NCBI GenBank assembly: GCA_027486845.1
Contig: JAIXOL010000036.1
Location: 51,230-115,229 of the forward strand
DNA length: 64,000 nt
Source: Cytophagaceae bacterium
Lineage (GTDB): Bacteria > Bacteroidota > Bacteroidia > Cytophagales > Spirosomataceae
Direction of reading: 5' to 3'
Shown: positions 29,138-37,678 of the stretch, one piece after another
Layout of the letters: every line of letters begins with the position of its first letter
How positions within the stretch are numbered: the first letter of the stretch is position 1
The notes under the pieces: model-generated
The model's database searches: none
What the model saw: the letters and a program-made list of their open reading frames with translations, nothing else
What the model was told of the DNA's origin: nothing
Position numbers and translations under genes: made by a program

Positions 29138-31069
29138 TTAAACTAAAACAGAAGCAACTACCAATTCACGTACAGAATTGGCAATACCAGCATGGTCGAA
29201 TCCGCATTCATGTTGAAGTTCAATTTGCTCACCGTGTTCTACGATGCGATCTGGAATACCCAAGCGTTTCACTTTAGCATTATAACCATTGTCAATCATA
29301 AATTCCAAGACTGCACTTCCCATACCACCTTGTAGGCAACCATCTTCTACTGTTATCACTTTATCGAATTTTTGGAAAACTTCATGAAGCATCGCTTCAT
29401 CGAGTGGTTTTACAAATCTTAAATCATAATGAGCAGGATTTATGCCTTCCTTTTCAAGCATTTCGCAGGCTTTTACTGCATAATTACCAATATGTCCGAT
29501 TGTCAAAATGACTACTTCTTCACCATCTTTTATTTTACGACCTTTTCCGATTTCAAGTTTTTGGAATGGACGTTTCCATTCTGGCATCACACCTTCACCT
29601 CTTGGATAACGAATCGTGAAAGCCGTTTTTAGTTTTTGGGTTTCTTCTAGTTGAAAAGTGTACATCAAATTACGCAACTCTTCTTCGTTCATTGGTGAAG
29701 CCACTACCATGTGCGGAATACAACGCATGTACGCAATATCGTATGCTCCGTGGTGCGTAGGCCCATCAGCTCCCGCAAAACCTGCACGGTCGAGGCAGAA
29801 AATGACAGGAAGTTGTTGCAAACAAACATCGTGAATCACTTGGTCATAGGCACGTTGCATGAAACTTGAGTAAATATTACAATAAACCACTAAGTCACGA
29901 GTTGCCATACCAGCTGAAAATGTAACAGCATGTTGCTCGGCAATTCCTACATCAAAAGCACGGTCAGGCATGGCTTTCATCATAATATTCAATGAAGAGC
30001 CAGAAGGCATAGCAGGTGTTACACCCACGATTTTATCATTTTTTTCGGCCAATTCTACAATCGTATTGCCAAATACATCTTGGTATTTTGGCGGCATTGG
30101 CTTGTCATAAACTTTCTTCTGAATAACGCCTGTTACTTTATCAAATAGCCCGGGAGCGTGCCATTTAGTCTGTTCTATTTCGGCTGGAGCGTAGCCTTTT
30201 CCTTTAACGGTTAGGCAGTGAAGAATTTTAGGGCCGGGAATGTCTTTCAAGTCTTCCAAAACACTGACTAAATGGTCGATATCATGGCCATCAATCGGTC
30301 CGAAATAACGAAGATTCAATGCTTCAAAGAAGTTACTTTGGCTTAACAAAGCCCCCTTCATTGCATTTTCTACTTTAGCAACAATTTTTCTGGCACTTGT
30401 ACCAAATGTACTCATTTTACCAAGTAGTTGCCAAACCTCGTCTTTAACGTTATTATATGTTTTTGAGGTCGTAATATCGGTCAAATATTCTTTCAAGGCT
30501 CCCACATTTGGGTCGATTGCCATGCAGTTATCATTCAAGATAATCAATACATTAGCATCTTTCAAAGCACCTGCGTGATTCATGCCCTCAAAAGCCATAC
30601 CTGCTGTCATCGAACCATCACCAATGATTGCAATGTGCTGACGCTTAGGTTCGCGATTGATGTTTGATGCAACCGCCATTCCGACGGCCGCCGAAATTGA
30701 TGTAGATGAATGACCAACACCGAAAGTATCATATTCGCTTTCTTTTCTCTTTGGGAAACCAGATAAACCGCCATAAAGACGATTTGTGTGAAAATTTTCA
30801 CGTCTTCCAGTTAAGATTTTGTGTCCATAAGCTTGGTGGCCTACATCCCAAACGAGTTGGTCGTCGGGCGTATTAAAAACATAGTGCAAAGCAACAGTAA
30901 GTTCGACGACACCGAGGCTTGAGCTGAAGTGTCCACCATAGACAGAAACCATATCAATGATGTATTGACGGAGTTCATCTGCAACTTGTGGAAGTTTCGT
31001 ACGGTCAACGTTTCGTAAATCAGCGGGAATGTTGATATTTTTTAGTATTTCACCTGGCGTTATGAGCAT
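29138..31069 (-). CDS. dxs: 1-deoxy-D-xylulose-5-phosphate synthase
   Basis: TPP enzyme that condenses pyruvate and glyceraldehyde 3-phosphate, the first step of the MEP isoprenoid pathway. 643 residues. The N-terminal DVGHQAYGHKILTGR, the TPP motif GDGSMTAGMAFEGMN ... LNDNCMAI, the DXS-specific GPIDGHD, and the transketolase-like second half (AEQHAVTFSAGMA, DRAGFAGADGPTHHG) are intact. The C-terminal domain ends with PDRIVEHGEQIELQHECGFD. Other isoprenoid genes are not nearby. Confidence 0.97.
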   Translation of the reverse strand: MLITPGEILKNINIPADLRNVDRTKLPQVADELRQYIIDMVSVYGGHFSSSLGVVELTVALHYVFNTPDDQLVWDVGHQAYGHKILTGRRENFHTNRLYGGLSGFPKRKESEYDTFGVGHSSTSISAAVGMAVASNINREPKRQHIAIIGDGSMTAGMAFEGMNHAGALKDANVLIILNDNCMAIDPNVGALKEYLTDITTSKTYNNVKDEVWQLLGKMSTFGTSARKIVAKVENAMKGALLSQSNFFEALNLRYFGPIDGHDIDHLVSVLEDLKDIPGPKILHCLTVKGKGYAPAEIEQTKWHAPGLFDKVTGVIQKKVYDKPMPPKYQDVFGNTIVELAEKNDKIVGVTPAMPSGSSLNIMMKAMPDRAFDVGIAEQHAVTFSAGMATRDLVVYCNIYSSFMQRAYDQVIHDVCLQQLPVIFCLDRAGFAGADGPTHHGAYDIAYMRCIPHMVVASPMNEEELRNLMYTFQLEETQKLKTAFTIRYPRGEGVMPEWKRPFQKLEIGKGRKIKDGEEVVILTIGHIGNYAVKACEMLEKEGINPAHYDLRFVKPLDEAMLHEVFQKFDKVITVEDGCLQGGMGSAVLEFMIDNGYNAKVKRLGIPDRIVEHGEQIELQHECGFDHAGIANSVRELVVASVLV

Positions 31070-31239
31070 ATCTTTTGACCAATTAAGGTTAGATTGTCTT
31101 TTTAAAACTTAGTACAGCTAAAATTGTTCGATTTCAAAAGGAAAATTTACCCTTATGTAAACATCCCTTCCTCAATCTTCAAAAGATTTAGCCTTTGAAG
31201 TATGGACTAGATTACAAAAGTACAGAAAATTTAGAAATT

Positions 31240-32148
31240 TTAATCTTTCTTTTGACTTGCTCGGTAGAGTTTTTGCTTTTCTTCTTTTGTGAGGCTTTCG
31301 TAGCCCGATTTGCCTATTTTATCCAAAATAGCATCAACCTCATCTTGGTCTGGGAAGTAATTGGGGTCAAGGTTTGAATTGCTGCCACTTTTCATCGCAA
31401 CAGTTGACTCACTATATTTTCTTTGTGGAATTTTTACTCGTGGTTTTGGTTTCCAAAGGCTGCTCCACCAATCGCTAACGGCTTCGATTGGACTACCTAA
31501 ATCTGTTCCTCGACGTAGTAAATAAATGTATGAATAACCAGCTATTGCTCCACCTAAATGCGAGATTCCACTGCTCGGTACTACAAAAGATATAATCAAG
31601 AAAGCCCAAGCGAGGTATTTGATTTTTATAAGTATAATACCAAATAAATAAAACTCATATTCGGGAAGTAAGGCAACGGCTGCAAACATCACCGCATAAA
31701 CTGCCGCCGAAGCACCTAAAATAGTTGGACTAATATTGTTGATTTGAGGCGATAAAGCTAATAAATTATAAACCGCTATGTAAATCAAACCGCTTATAAT
31801 TCCACCAATGAGATAAATATTTAATAATTTTCTGCTTCCGATAAATTCCTGCACTAAAGTTCCGAACCAAAATAACGAAAGCATATTGAATAGCAAATGG
31901 AAAAAACCATAATGTGTAAAGCAATAGGTGAGGAGTGTCCAAGGTTTGCGGATGAAAGAACCAATTGGAGCAATCAAATCAAAATTATCACTGATGATTT
32001 TGTTGATTAATCCACCACTCGGAGAAAAAGAAAAGATAAAACCAATTAAAATTAGAGACAAAAAAACTCCTGCATTGATGAGCATAAGTTGCATCAATGT
32101 GTTTCCTTTCCTAAATGGACTCTTTATGTCGTCTATGAAACTTGCCAC
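31240..32148 (-). CDS. Rhomboid-family intramembrane serine protease (1)
   Basis: 302 residues with six or more membrane helices. The nucleophile motif is GASAAVYA (GxSx) and the base lies in SHLGGAIAG, where the histidine precedes a small-residue helix. Loop L1 contains a FHLLFNMLSLFWFG segment typical of rhomboids. A cytoplasmic C-terminal tail of about 85 residues with YFPDQDEVDAILDKI is seen in Bacteroidota rhomboids (a DUF6576-like tail). It starts 2 bp after the stop of the second rhomboid gene and is clearly co-expressed with it. Confidence 0.9.
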   Translation of the reverse strand: MASFIDDIKSPFRKGNTLMQLMLINAGVFLSLILIGFIFSFSPSGGLINKIISDNFDLIAPIGSFIRKPWTLLTYCFTHYGFFHLLFNMLSLFWFGTLVQEFIGSRKLLNIYLIGGIISGLIYIAVYNLLALSPQINNISPTILGASAAVYAVMFAAVALLPEYEFYLFGIILIKIKYLAWAFLIISFVVPSSGISHLGGAIAGYSYIYLLRRGTDLGSPIEAVSDWWSSLWKPKPRVKIPQRKYSESTVAMKSGSNSNLDPNYFPDQDEVDAILDKIGKSGYESLTKEEKQKLYRASQKKD

Positions 32149-32150
32149 TA

Positions 32151-32789
32151 TTAATAAAATCTATTCTTTTTTTTGTTCCAGTAATTAATCAATAATATGC
32201 CAAAAATCAAGCCACCGATATGGGCAAAATGTGCAACTCCAGGCATAACATTATAAACACCCGAGAAAATCTCGAAAATTGCATATAAAGATACTAAATA
32301 TTTTGCTTTAACTGGTATCGGAAGCGGAAAAATTATCATTTCAGTATTCGGAAATAATCTTGCAAAAGCTCCTAACATTCCAAAAATTGCTCCTGAAGCT
32401 CCAACCATTGGAATGCTCATCATCATTGTGTATTCGGCAGAATCAATAGGAAGTTGAGAAATTTCGTAAAGACTGATACCTCCATGAAGTAAACACGCTC
32501 CAACACCTGATACTATGTATAAAATCAGAAAGCGTTTACTACCTAAGAAGCTTTCAAGCATTGGTCCAAACATAAACAAACCGAACATATTACTGAAAAT
32601 ATGACTCGTGCCTGAATGTAGAAACATATATGTAAATATTTGAGTAGGTTTGAATAGACCCATTTCTTGTAGGGAAAAGGTATGATAACCAAAAATTGTG
32701 GCCAAATCTATTCTTAAAAAACTCTGTACTAAATAAACAGCAATATTTGCTATTAATAAGTTACGAACAACGGGTGTAACTTGAAACAT
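32151..32789 (-). CDS. Rhomboid-family intramembrane serine protease (2)
   Basis: A compact 212-residue rhomboid: HIFSNMFGLFMFGPMLE in loop 1/TM2, catalytic GASGAIFG, and the histidine motif AHIGGLIFG. It lacks the cytoplasmic tail of its partner. The tandem pair probably arose by an old duplication and is downstream of mutL by 45 bp. The substrates are unknown. Confidence 0.9.
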   Translation of the reverse strand: MFQVTPVVRNLLIANIAVYLVQSFLRIDLATIFGYHTFSLQEMGLFKPTQIFTYMFLHSGTSHIFSNMFGLFMFGPMLESFLGSKRFLILYIVSGVGACLLHGGISLYEISQLPIDSAEYTMMMSIPMVGASGAIFGMLGAFARLFPNTEMIIFPLPIPVKAKYLVSLYAIFEIFSGVYNVMPGVAHFAHIGGLIFGILLINYWNKKKNRFY

Positions 32790-32834
32790 ATCGTAATGTT
32801 GGTTAAAAAAGCTTTTTCGTCAAATTTGAAATTA

Positions 32835-34760
32835 CTATTTGCGGTTAAGTAATTCAGCTATTTGGTCTAACGACAAAATAGTCATAATTGGTTCACCATT
32901 GGGTGTATAGCTCGGTACGGCGGTTTCGAAAAGCTGATGAATCAGCAGGTTTATCTCAATTTTTGAGAGCTCACCCATGTATTTCGATGAGGAACGCTTC
33001 GAAAACGAACGTGCTATATTTTCTAATCTATCTAACTGTAAATCAGTCTGATTAGTTTTATATTGTTGTACTAAACCTTCAAAAATCTCTTTTTCGTTTT
33101 CCTCTTGTACTTCTGGCGGAACGCCATTAATTTTAATAGTATGCTGTCCAAATTCTTCAAACGAAAAGCCCAATGCTTTTATCTCTTCTTGAATTTCTAT
33201 GACCAACTGATAATCAGCGGGCTGTAAATCTAAGGTTTTTGGAAAGAGGAGTTGTTGAGTAAACGATTTTTTATTCTTTAAATTGTTATAGTATTTTTCG
33301 TATAAAATTCGCTCATAAGCAGCTCGCTGGTCGATGAGCATCATTCCGCTTTTGGCTTGGGCTACTATAAAACGATTTTGTATCTGAATCGCACTAATTT
33401 CTTGTATTTCTGCAATTCTGCGGCTTTCGTCCGTAATAACATTGGCCTTACTGCCCATCGTCATTTGTTCTGAATCAAACCCCAAACTTGCTTGATTATT
33501 GGGTTTAAAACCCTCTAAACCTTCAAAAAGTTTTCGCCAATTTTCGGTGTTTGAAGAGGAATTATCCCGTTGGTCGGCATCCCTTTTTTCTCGATAAGCA
33601 TCATCTCGTTGTGGCTGATAAGTGCCTTGCTGTGATGAAGTACGAGCATTTTCAAAATCACTTAAACCCGAAAACGAAGGGCTAATTGGATTCGGCGAAT
33701 CGCTAAAACGATTGGTATTAGTAAGATTCGCAAAATTTATATCTGACTCAAAATCTATAGTTGGTGTAAGATTATAAACCCCGATAGCTCTTCGTACTGT
33801 TGAGCGTATAATGGCATAAACGGCTCGTTCGTCGTCAAACTTTATCTCAGTTTTGGTCGGATGAATATTTATATCAATATGTGAAGGGTCGATTTCGATA
33901 AACAATACATAAAATGGACTACTACCTTCTGGAATCGTTGACTCAAAAGCACTTAGAATGGCATGATGTAAATAATTGTGCTTGATAAAACGTTTGTTTA
34001 CAAAGAAAAACTGTTCACCACGCCCTTTTTTTGCTGATTCTGGTTTGCCTACGTAGCCTGAAATATTTACAAATGGTGTTTCTTCTTCGCAGCTTGCTAG
34101 TTGCTCACGGTAAGCTTTTCCGAAAATATCCACAATTCTTCGGCTAAGTTTTCCCGCAGGAAGGTTATAAACTTCTATATCATTATGATAAAGTGTAAAG
34201 GCAATGTCTGGGTGAGCCAAAGAAACTCTTTGGAATTCGTCAAGAATATGTTTCATCTCGACAGGATTCGATTTTAGAAAGTTTCGTCGAGCAGGAACAT
34301 TAAAAAATAGGTTTTTTACTTGAAAATTCGTGCCTTTTGTGCAGGAAACGGACTCTTGACTTTTTATTTCCGAGCCTTCAATACGAATCATCGTGCCTAC
34401 TTCATCAATCATTCGGCGGCTGCGTAACTCTACTTGGGCGATGGCCGCAATCGAAGCCAAAGCCTCACCACGAAAACCCATTGTCAGAATCGAAAAAAGG
34501 TCATCAGCGGTGCGGATTTTTGAAGTGGCATGTCGCTCAAAACTCATACGGGCATCAGTAGCCGACATCCCCATGCCGTCGTCAATTACCTGAATGAGTG
34601 TGCGGCCAGCATCTTTTACAATCAACTGTATATTATTGGCCTGAGCATCAATCGAGTTTTCCATAAGTTCTTTCACTACCGACGCTGGTCGTTGCACAAC
34701 TTCACCTGCCGCAATCTGATTGGCTATCGAGTCGGGTAGTAAATGAATAATATCAAGCAT
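32835..34760 (-). CDS. mutL: DNA mismatch repair protein MutL
   Basis: GHKL ATPase that couples MutS recognition to downstream repair. The start MLDIIHLLPDSIANQIAAGE at 34760 (642 residues) is the standard MutL N-terminus, with in-frame upstream codons to 34775 possible. ATPase motifs ENSIDA, DDGMGM, TMGFRGEALASI and GTNFQVKNLFFNVPAR are present. In the C-terminal dimerisation domain, the place where endonuclease-type MutLs have DQHA(x2)E(x4)E reads DQRAAYERILYE (from residue 477), and the CPHGRP-like segment reads TPNGEP, so the nicking site looks degenerate. Confidence 0.96.
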   Translation of the reverse strand: MLDIIHLLPDSIANQIAAGEVVQRPASVVKELMENSIDAQANNIQLIVKDAGRTLIQVIDDGMGMSATDARMSFERHATSKIRTADDLFSILTMGFRGEALASIAAIAQVELRSRRMIDEVGTMIRIEGSEIKSQESVSCTKGTNFQVKNLFFNVPARRNFLKSNPVEMKHILDEFQRVSLAHPDIAFTLYHNDIEVYNLPAGKLSRRIVDIFGKAYREQLASCEEETPFVNISGYVGKPESAKKGRGEQFFFVNKRFIKHNYLHHAILSAFESTIPEGSSPFYVLFIEIDPSHIDINIHPTKTEIKFDDERAVYAIIRSTVRRAIGVYNLTPTIDFESDINFANLTNTNRFSDSPNPISPSFSGLSDFENARTSSQQGTYQPQRDDAYREKRDADQRDNSSSNTENWRKLFEGLEGFKPNNQASLGFDSEQMTMGSKANVITDESRRIAEIQEISAIQIQNRFIVAQAKSGMMLIDQRAAYERILYEKYYNNLKNKKSFTQQLLFPKTLDLQPADYQLVIEIQEEIKALGFSFEEFGQHTIKINGVPPEVQEENEKEIFEGLVQQYKTNQTDLQLDRLENIARSFSKRSSSKYMGELSKIEINLLIHQLFETAVPSYTPNGEPIMTILSLDQIAELLNRK

Positions 34761-35087
34761 AGATTTAATAATCAATTATCAACGGGCGGCACTCCGCTGG
34801 GCGGCATTCCGCTACAATCCGTTTATCAGTCCTTAATTAAGGGGCGTAACTTTAAAACATTAAAAAAACCAAAACTGTTCGCTTTGTGCAAATTTGTCGC
34901 TTTTCGAGGGGAAATCATTGAATAATCTGATTTTTTTTATGGAAACCTTTAAAATCGACTTTTAATCTAATATAAGTCGACATTTATTTCAGTAGATTAT
35001 GGAGCAACAAAGTATTATGTAGAGTTTTCATTGAACTATTCTAATACAAGGCCTTGTTTCAATATAAAAATTAAACCTTTCTTAAAA
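34761..35087. other. Intergenic region between divergent mutL and DUF2911 genes
   Basis: No gene seen. It contains the tandem GC-rich repeat at 34784-34813 and an A+T-rich remainder. No clear TAnnTTTG element was recognised for either gene. Confidence 0.5.
34784..34813. repeat. Tandem GC-rich 15-mer (two copies)
   Basis: GGGCGGCACTCCGCT (34784-34798) is followed directly by GGGCGGCATTCCGCT (34799-34813). A further copy, in reverse orientation, is inside the TonB receptor gene at 39712-39726. A degenerate one (GGGCAGTCCGCT) begins near 36957. Confidence 0.7.
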
Positions 35088-35612
35088 ATGAATAAAATCG
35101 TAAAAATTATTTTGATTATTGTGGTCGTTTTAGTGATTGCTTTCTTTGGTTTGAAAAGTTTTACCAAAAGTAAAAGTCCAGCCGAAACTGCTAAGTTCGA
35201 CCAACATGGATTGACCGTACAAGTTGATTATAGCCGACCTTATAAAAAAGGGCGTGAGATTTTTGGAAAACTACTGCCTTATGGCCAAGTTTGGCGTACG
35301 GGTGCAAACGAAGCTACGATTTTTGATGTAAAACAGGACATTAAAATAGGCGATAAAAGTCTGAAAGCAGGAAAATATACACTTTGGACAATTCCGAATG
35401 CTGATAAATGGACGGTAATTTTAAATAGTGAAACTGGACAATGGGGAACCAATTATGATGAAAAAAAAGATGTTTTAAGAGTTGATGTGCCTGTTGGGAA
35501 AACAGCTTCAACCATTGAGCAATTGACGATTGGATTTGCTGCTGCCGAAGGTGGTGCGGAAATGAATATTAGTTGGGATAATACTGAGGTAAAAGTGCCG
35601 ATTGGTTTGTAA
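35088..35612 (+). CDS. DUF2911 family protein, membrane-anchored
   Basis: 174 residues from the ATG at 35088, which puts an N-terminal hydrophobic helix (KIILIIVVVLVIAFFGL) directly after the start. An upstream in-frame ATG at 35031 would bury it. The rest is a single DUF2911 domain with VQVDYSRPYKKGREIFG, LPYGQVWRTGANEAT and AGKYTLWTIPNADKWTVI. The family is widespread in Bacteroidota and has no established activity. Monocistronic and ended by a strong terminator. Confidence 0.9.
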   Translation: MNKIVKIILIIVVVLVIAFFGLKSFTKSKSPAETAKFDQHGLTVQVDYSRPYKKGREIFGKLLPYGQVWRTGANEATIFDVKQDIKIGDKSLKAGKYTLWTIPNADKWTVILNSETGQWGTNYDEKKDVLRVDVPVGKTASTIEQLTIGFAAAEGGAEMNISWDNTEVKVPIGL

Positions 35613-35624
35613 ATATGGGGTAAA

Positions 35625-35664
35625 TAAAAAAGCTCTCGTAAAAATTTTATGAGAGCTTTTTTAT
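35625..35664. terminator. Terminator after the DUF2911 gene
   Basis: AAAAAAGCTCTC (up to 35637) pairs with GAGAGCTTTTTT (35651-35662) with an A+T inner stem. Confidence 0.8.
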
Positions 35665-35759
35665 GCCCGAAATTTCACGAAAATATGTTAATCGCTGAAG
35701 AAAATAGCACGCAGATAAAACGGATGCAAGCAATACAGATTTTAACTGATTTGTAGAAA

Positions 35760-35999
35760 ATGGAAATAATAGAAGAACTTTTGTATACAGGTGAAGAACG
35801 TGTTTTAAGTATTGCAAAATTATTGCAACTAATAAAAATGCACCAAAATTCTTTCGAAAAGTATAAAAAAGTGGGAAGTCCAAATTTAATTGTAGAGCAG
35901 TATTAAGAACTATTGAAACAATTTATTCACGAATTAAAAGAAATAATGCAAGAATTTGGCTTTCAAATTCTATTGATACTGTCAATAAAGCTGTTTAAT
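35760..35999 (+). pseudogene. Remnant of a small helical protein, interrupted by TAA
   Basis: From ATG 35760 a 48-codon frame (MEIIEELLYTGEERVLSIAK, then LLQLIKMHQNSFEKYKKVG) stops at TAA 35904-35906. The same frame continues with ELLKQFIHELKEIMQEFGF in equally good helical sequence, as if a sense codon became a stop. The reconstructed protein would be about 75 residues. The family is unknown to me. It fills the 390-bp gap between DUF2911 and barstar. Confidence 0.45.
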
Positions 36000-36002
36000 A
36001 CT

Positions 36003-36452
36003 TTATTTCACATCATAACTAATCTCTTGATTATCAAGTAGTTTTGTTATGCGTTCACTTGGCGAGAACGCTATAATTAACTCTTTTTTCGGGCAATCGT
36101 CTTCTTCATCGCTCCATTCCCAGTCTTCGCAAGTGGCATCTAGCAAATCAAGCAAAGTTGGTAATTTGTCAGGATTTCGTTCTTTTTCTACAAATGACTC
36201 TGAATTCGTGATATAAATCGCAATTTTGGTTTGCTCCAACCACGACAAATCATTGAGCATTTCGTCAAACGAATCGAGGTTAAAACCAAAGTATTCGGGA
36301 AAACGAAGAACTTTGGCAACTTCTTCGTAGAACCCTCTTAATGTATGTGCTTTTAGCCCATCAATCTTTGCGACATGATAGCCGTTTAGTGATTCTAAAT
36401 TATTGGTTATAAGGAAATTAGGCATTGGTGATAAATTAAAATAATATTTCAT
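36003..36452 (-). CDS. Barstar-family ribonuclease inhibitor
   Basis: 149 residues from ATG 36452. Alternatively, a GTG at 36470 overlaps the upstream barnase stop (GTGA) and would add six residues. The Barstar fold is recognised by LNGYHVAKIDGLKAHTLRGFYEEVAKVLRFPEYFGFNLDSF, split as a beta strand, helix and the aspartate-containing loop FNLDSFDEMLNDLSW, in which the Asp residues block the RNase active site. A C-terminal extension of about 40 residues (acidic EDWEWSDEEDD) is larger than in Bacillus barstar. It immediately follows the barnase-like gene, as expected for an immunity protein. Confidence 0.88.
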   Translation of the reverse strand: MKYYFNLSPMPNFLITNNLESLNGYHVAKIDGLKAHTLRGFYEEVAKVLRFPEYFGFNLDSFDEMLNDLSWLEQTKIAIYITNSESFVEKERNPDKLPTLLDLLDATCEDWEWSDEEDDCPKKELIIAFSPSERITKLLDNQEISYDVK

Positions 36453-36466
36453 GGCGAACCAGAGGT

Positions 36467-36931
36467 TCACTCCACATTTATAAAACTTTTATAGTGATTT
36501 TTGGTATAGTATGCTCGATTATCTGAGCCAGTTACGAGCCTTTCTGCACCTCGATTTCGACCTTTTTTCTTGGGGTTTACATCCCATTCTTGGTAATTGA
36601 TACGGCGTCCGTTATCATCTTTTTGCGGCAGAAGTTTTTCGTAATTGCCAAATTTACGTCCACCAACATAGCCATCAGGTGCAGTGGCATTTTCTTTGAC
36701 ATACTTTAGCACCTCATAAACTTTTTGCGGAATCTTTCCTTGCTTATTCGACTGATAATCAGGGCTTTTCTCCTCAGTTTTCCTATTTCTTTTATTTTCT
36801 TTTTGTTCTGCCTGCTGAGTTGTTGGTTCAGAAGCATTGTATGATTCTTGCTTTTGAGTTTGTCGGCAACCCAAAAATATTTGACTAATAAATCCGACAA
36901 CTAAAAGGGTATTTCTTAAAAAAGTCTTCAC
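36467..36931 (-). CDS. Barnase-like ribonuclease, lipoprotein
   Basis: 154 residues: signal peptide with lipobox FLGC (Cys22), a low-complexity Q/E/K/N linker to about residue 65, then a barnase/T1-type RNase domain. The domain has [15 protein letters not shown], then the catalytic residues Glu115 (YQEWDVNP), Arg131 (AERLVTG) and His146 (KNHYKSF). This triad matches the acid/base residues of barnase. The lipid anchor plus linker suggests display at the cell envelope, perhaps for competitor killing or RNA scavenging. Its stop overlaps a possible GTG start of barstar. Confidence 0.88.
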   Translation of the reverse strand: MKTFLRNTLLVVGFISQIFLGCRQTQKQESYNASEPTTQQAEQKENKRNRKTEEKSPDYQSNKQGKIPQKVYEVLKYVKENATAPDGYVGGRKFGNYEKLLPQKDDNGRRINYQEWDVNPKKKGRNRGAERLVTGSDNRAYYTKNHYKSFINVE

Positions 36932-36984
36932 AATATTTATTTTTTTACCCTATTTAGGGCAGTCCGCTGGTTCGGCTGAGGGTT

Positions 36985-37281
36985 TTAATTCAATGAAAAG
37001 GCAGGTACTTTCATCACGATGGCATTATTGAACATTAGCTCGATGATGGTGGGTTGCATAAAATCAATCAATGGAAATTCTCCGATAATTCGCATTACTT
37101 CCAATTCGTCATCGGCATTGACTACGCACCAAAGGCGGTCACGCTCCATCGAAAGTGCATAAGATTGAATTTTCCCATCCTCTAAAAGCTGATTTACCAT
37201 CATCCTTTGTTGTGGAATTTTTATAATTAATTTCTCTGGAAATGGGTTTGGTAATTCAAACTCTACCATAAATTGGCTCAT
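36985..37281 (-). CDS. Small muconolactone-isomerase-like/dimeric alpha-beta-barrel protein
   Basis: 98 residues with the MQFMVEF-type start (MSQFMVEFELPNPFPEKLI), a central YALSMERDRLWCVVNADDELEVMRIIGEFP stretch split over two strands and a helix, and a C-terminal IIELMFNN strand. The pattern resembles muconolactone delta-isomerase/YCII-like ferredoxin-fold proteins. A catalytic role in aromatic degradation is not supported by the neighbours. It lies 54 bp upstream of the barnase gene in the same direction. Confidence 0.6.
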   Translation of the reverse strand: MSQFMVEFELPNPFPEKLIIKIPQQRMMVNQLLEDGKIQSYALSMERDRLWCVVNADDELEVMRIIGEFPLIDFMQPTIIELMFNNAIVMKVPAFSLN

Positions 37282-37437
37282 ATTTTTTTCGTGGGCTTGT
37301 TGTTTAATTCAATTAATTGAAATGCAAATGGTTTATAATCAGCAATTTGAATGAAAGTGAACTTGTTTTTTCGATAAATTTCTACACTAATATAAACAAG
37401 TTTTCTAAAAAAAACGTTTACTTTGCAAAACTTATCT

Positions 37438-37515
37438 CAAAAGGGGTGCCTTAATATAACGGGCTGAGATTATACCCATTGAACCTGTACACGGATAATG
37501 CCGCCGCAGGGAAAT
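37438..37515 (+). promoter_or_regulatory. TPP (THI-element) riboswitch
   Basis: All core THI-box blocks are present in order: GGGGTGCC (37443-37450), CTGAGA (37464-37469), TACCC, GAACCTG (37481-37487), GGATAATGCC (37493-37502) and CCGCAGGGAA (37503-37512). It lies 160 bp upstream of the TonB-dependent receptor on the same strand, indicating thiamine pyrophosphate-controlled expression of that gene. Confidence 0.95.
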
Positions 37516-37678
37516 AAAGTACTTTTAGGAAAGTCATGACCTCCAAAAATGTATTTGCATTTATTCAATTTAAAATTTTGTCAAACCAAAAATTGCAAAC
37601 CGCCGGAATTTTCTTGCGATTTATGCAATTTCGACAGGATTTTGCTCCTTTTTCCTGTTGTTAAAACTTTCAAAAAAA

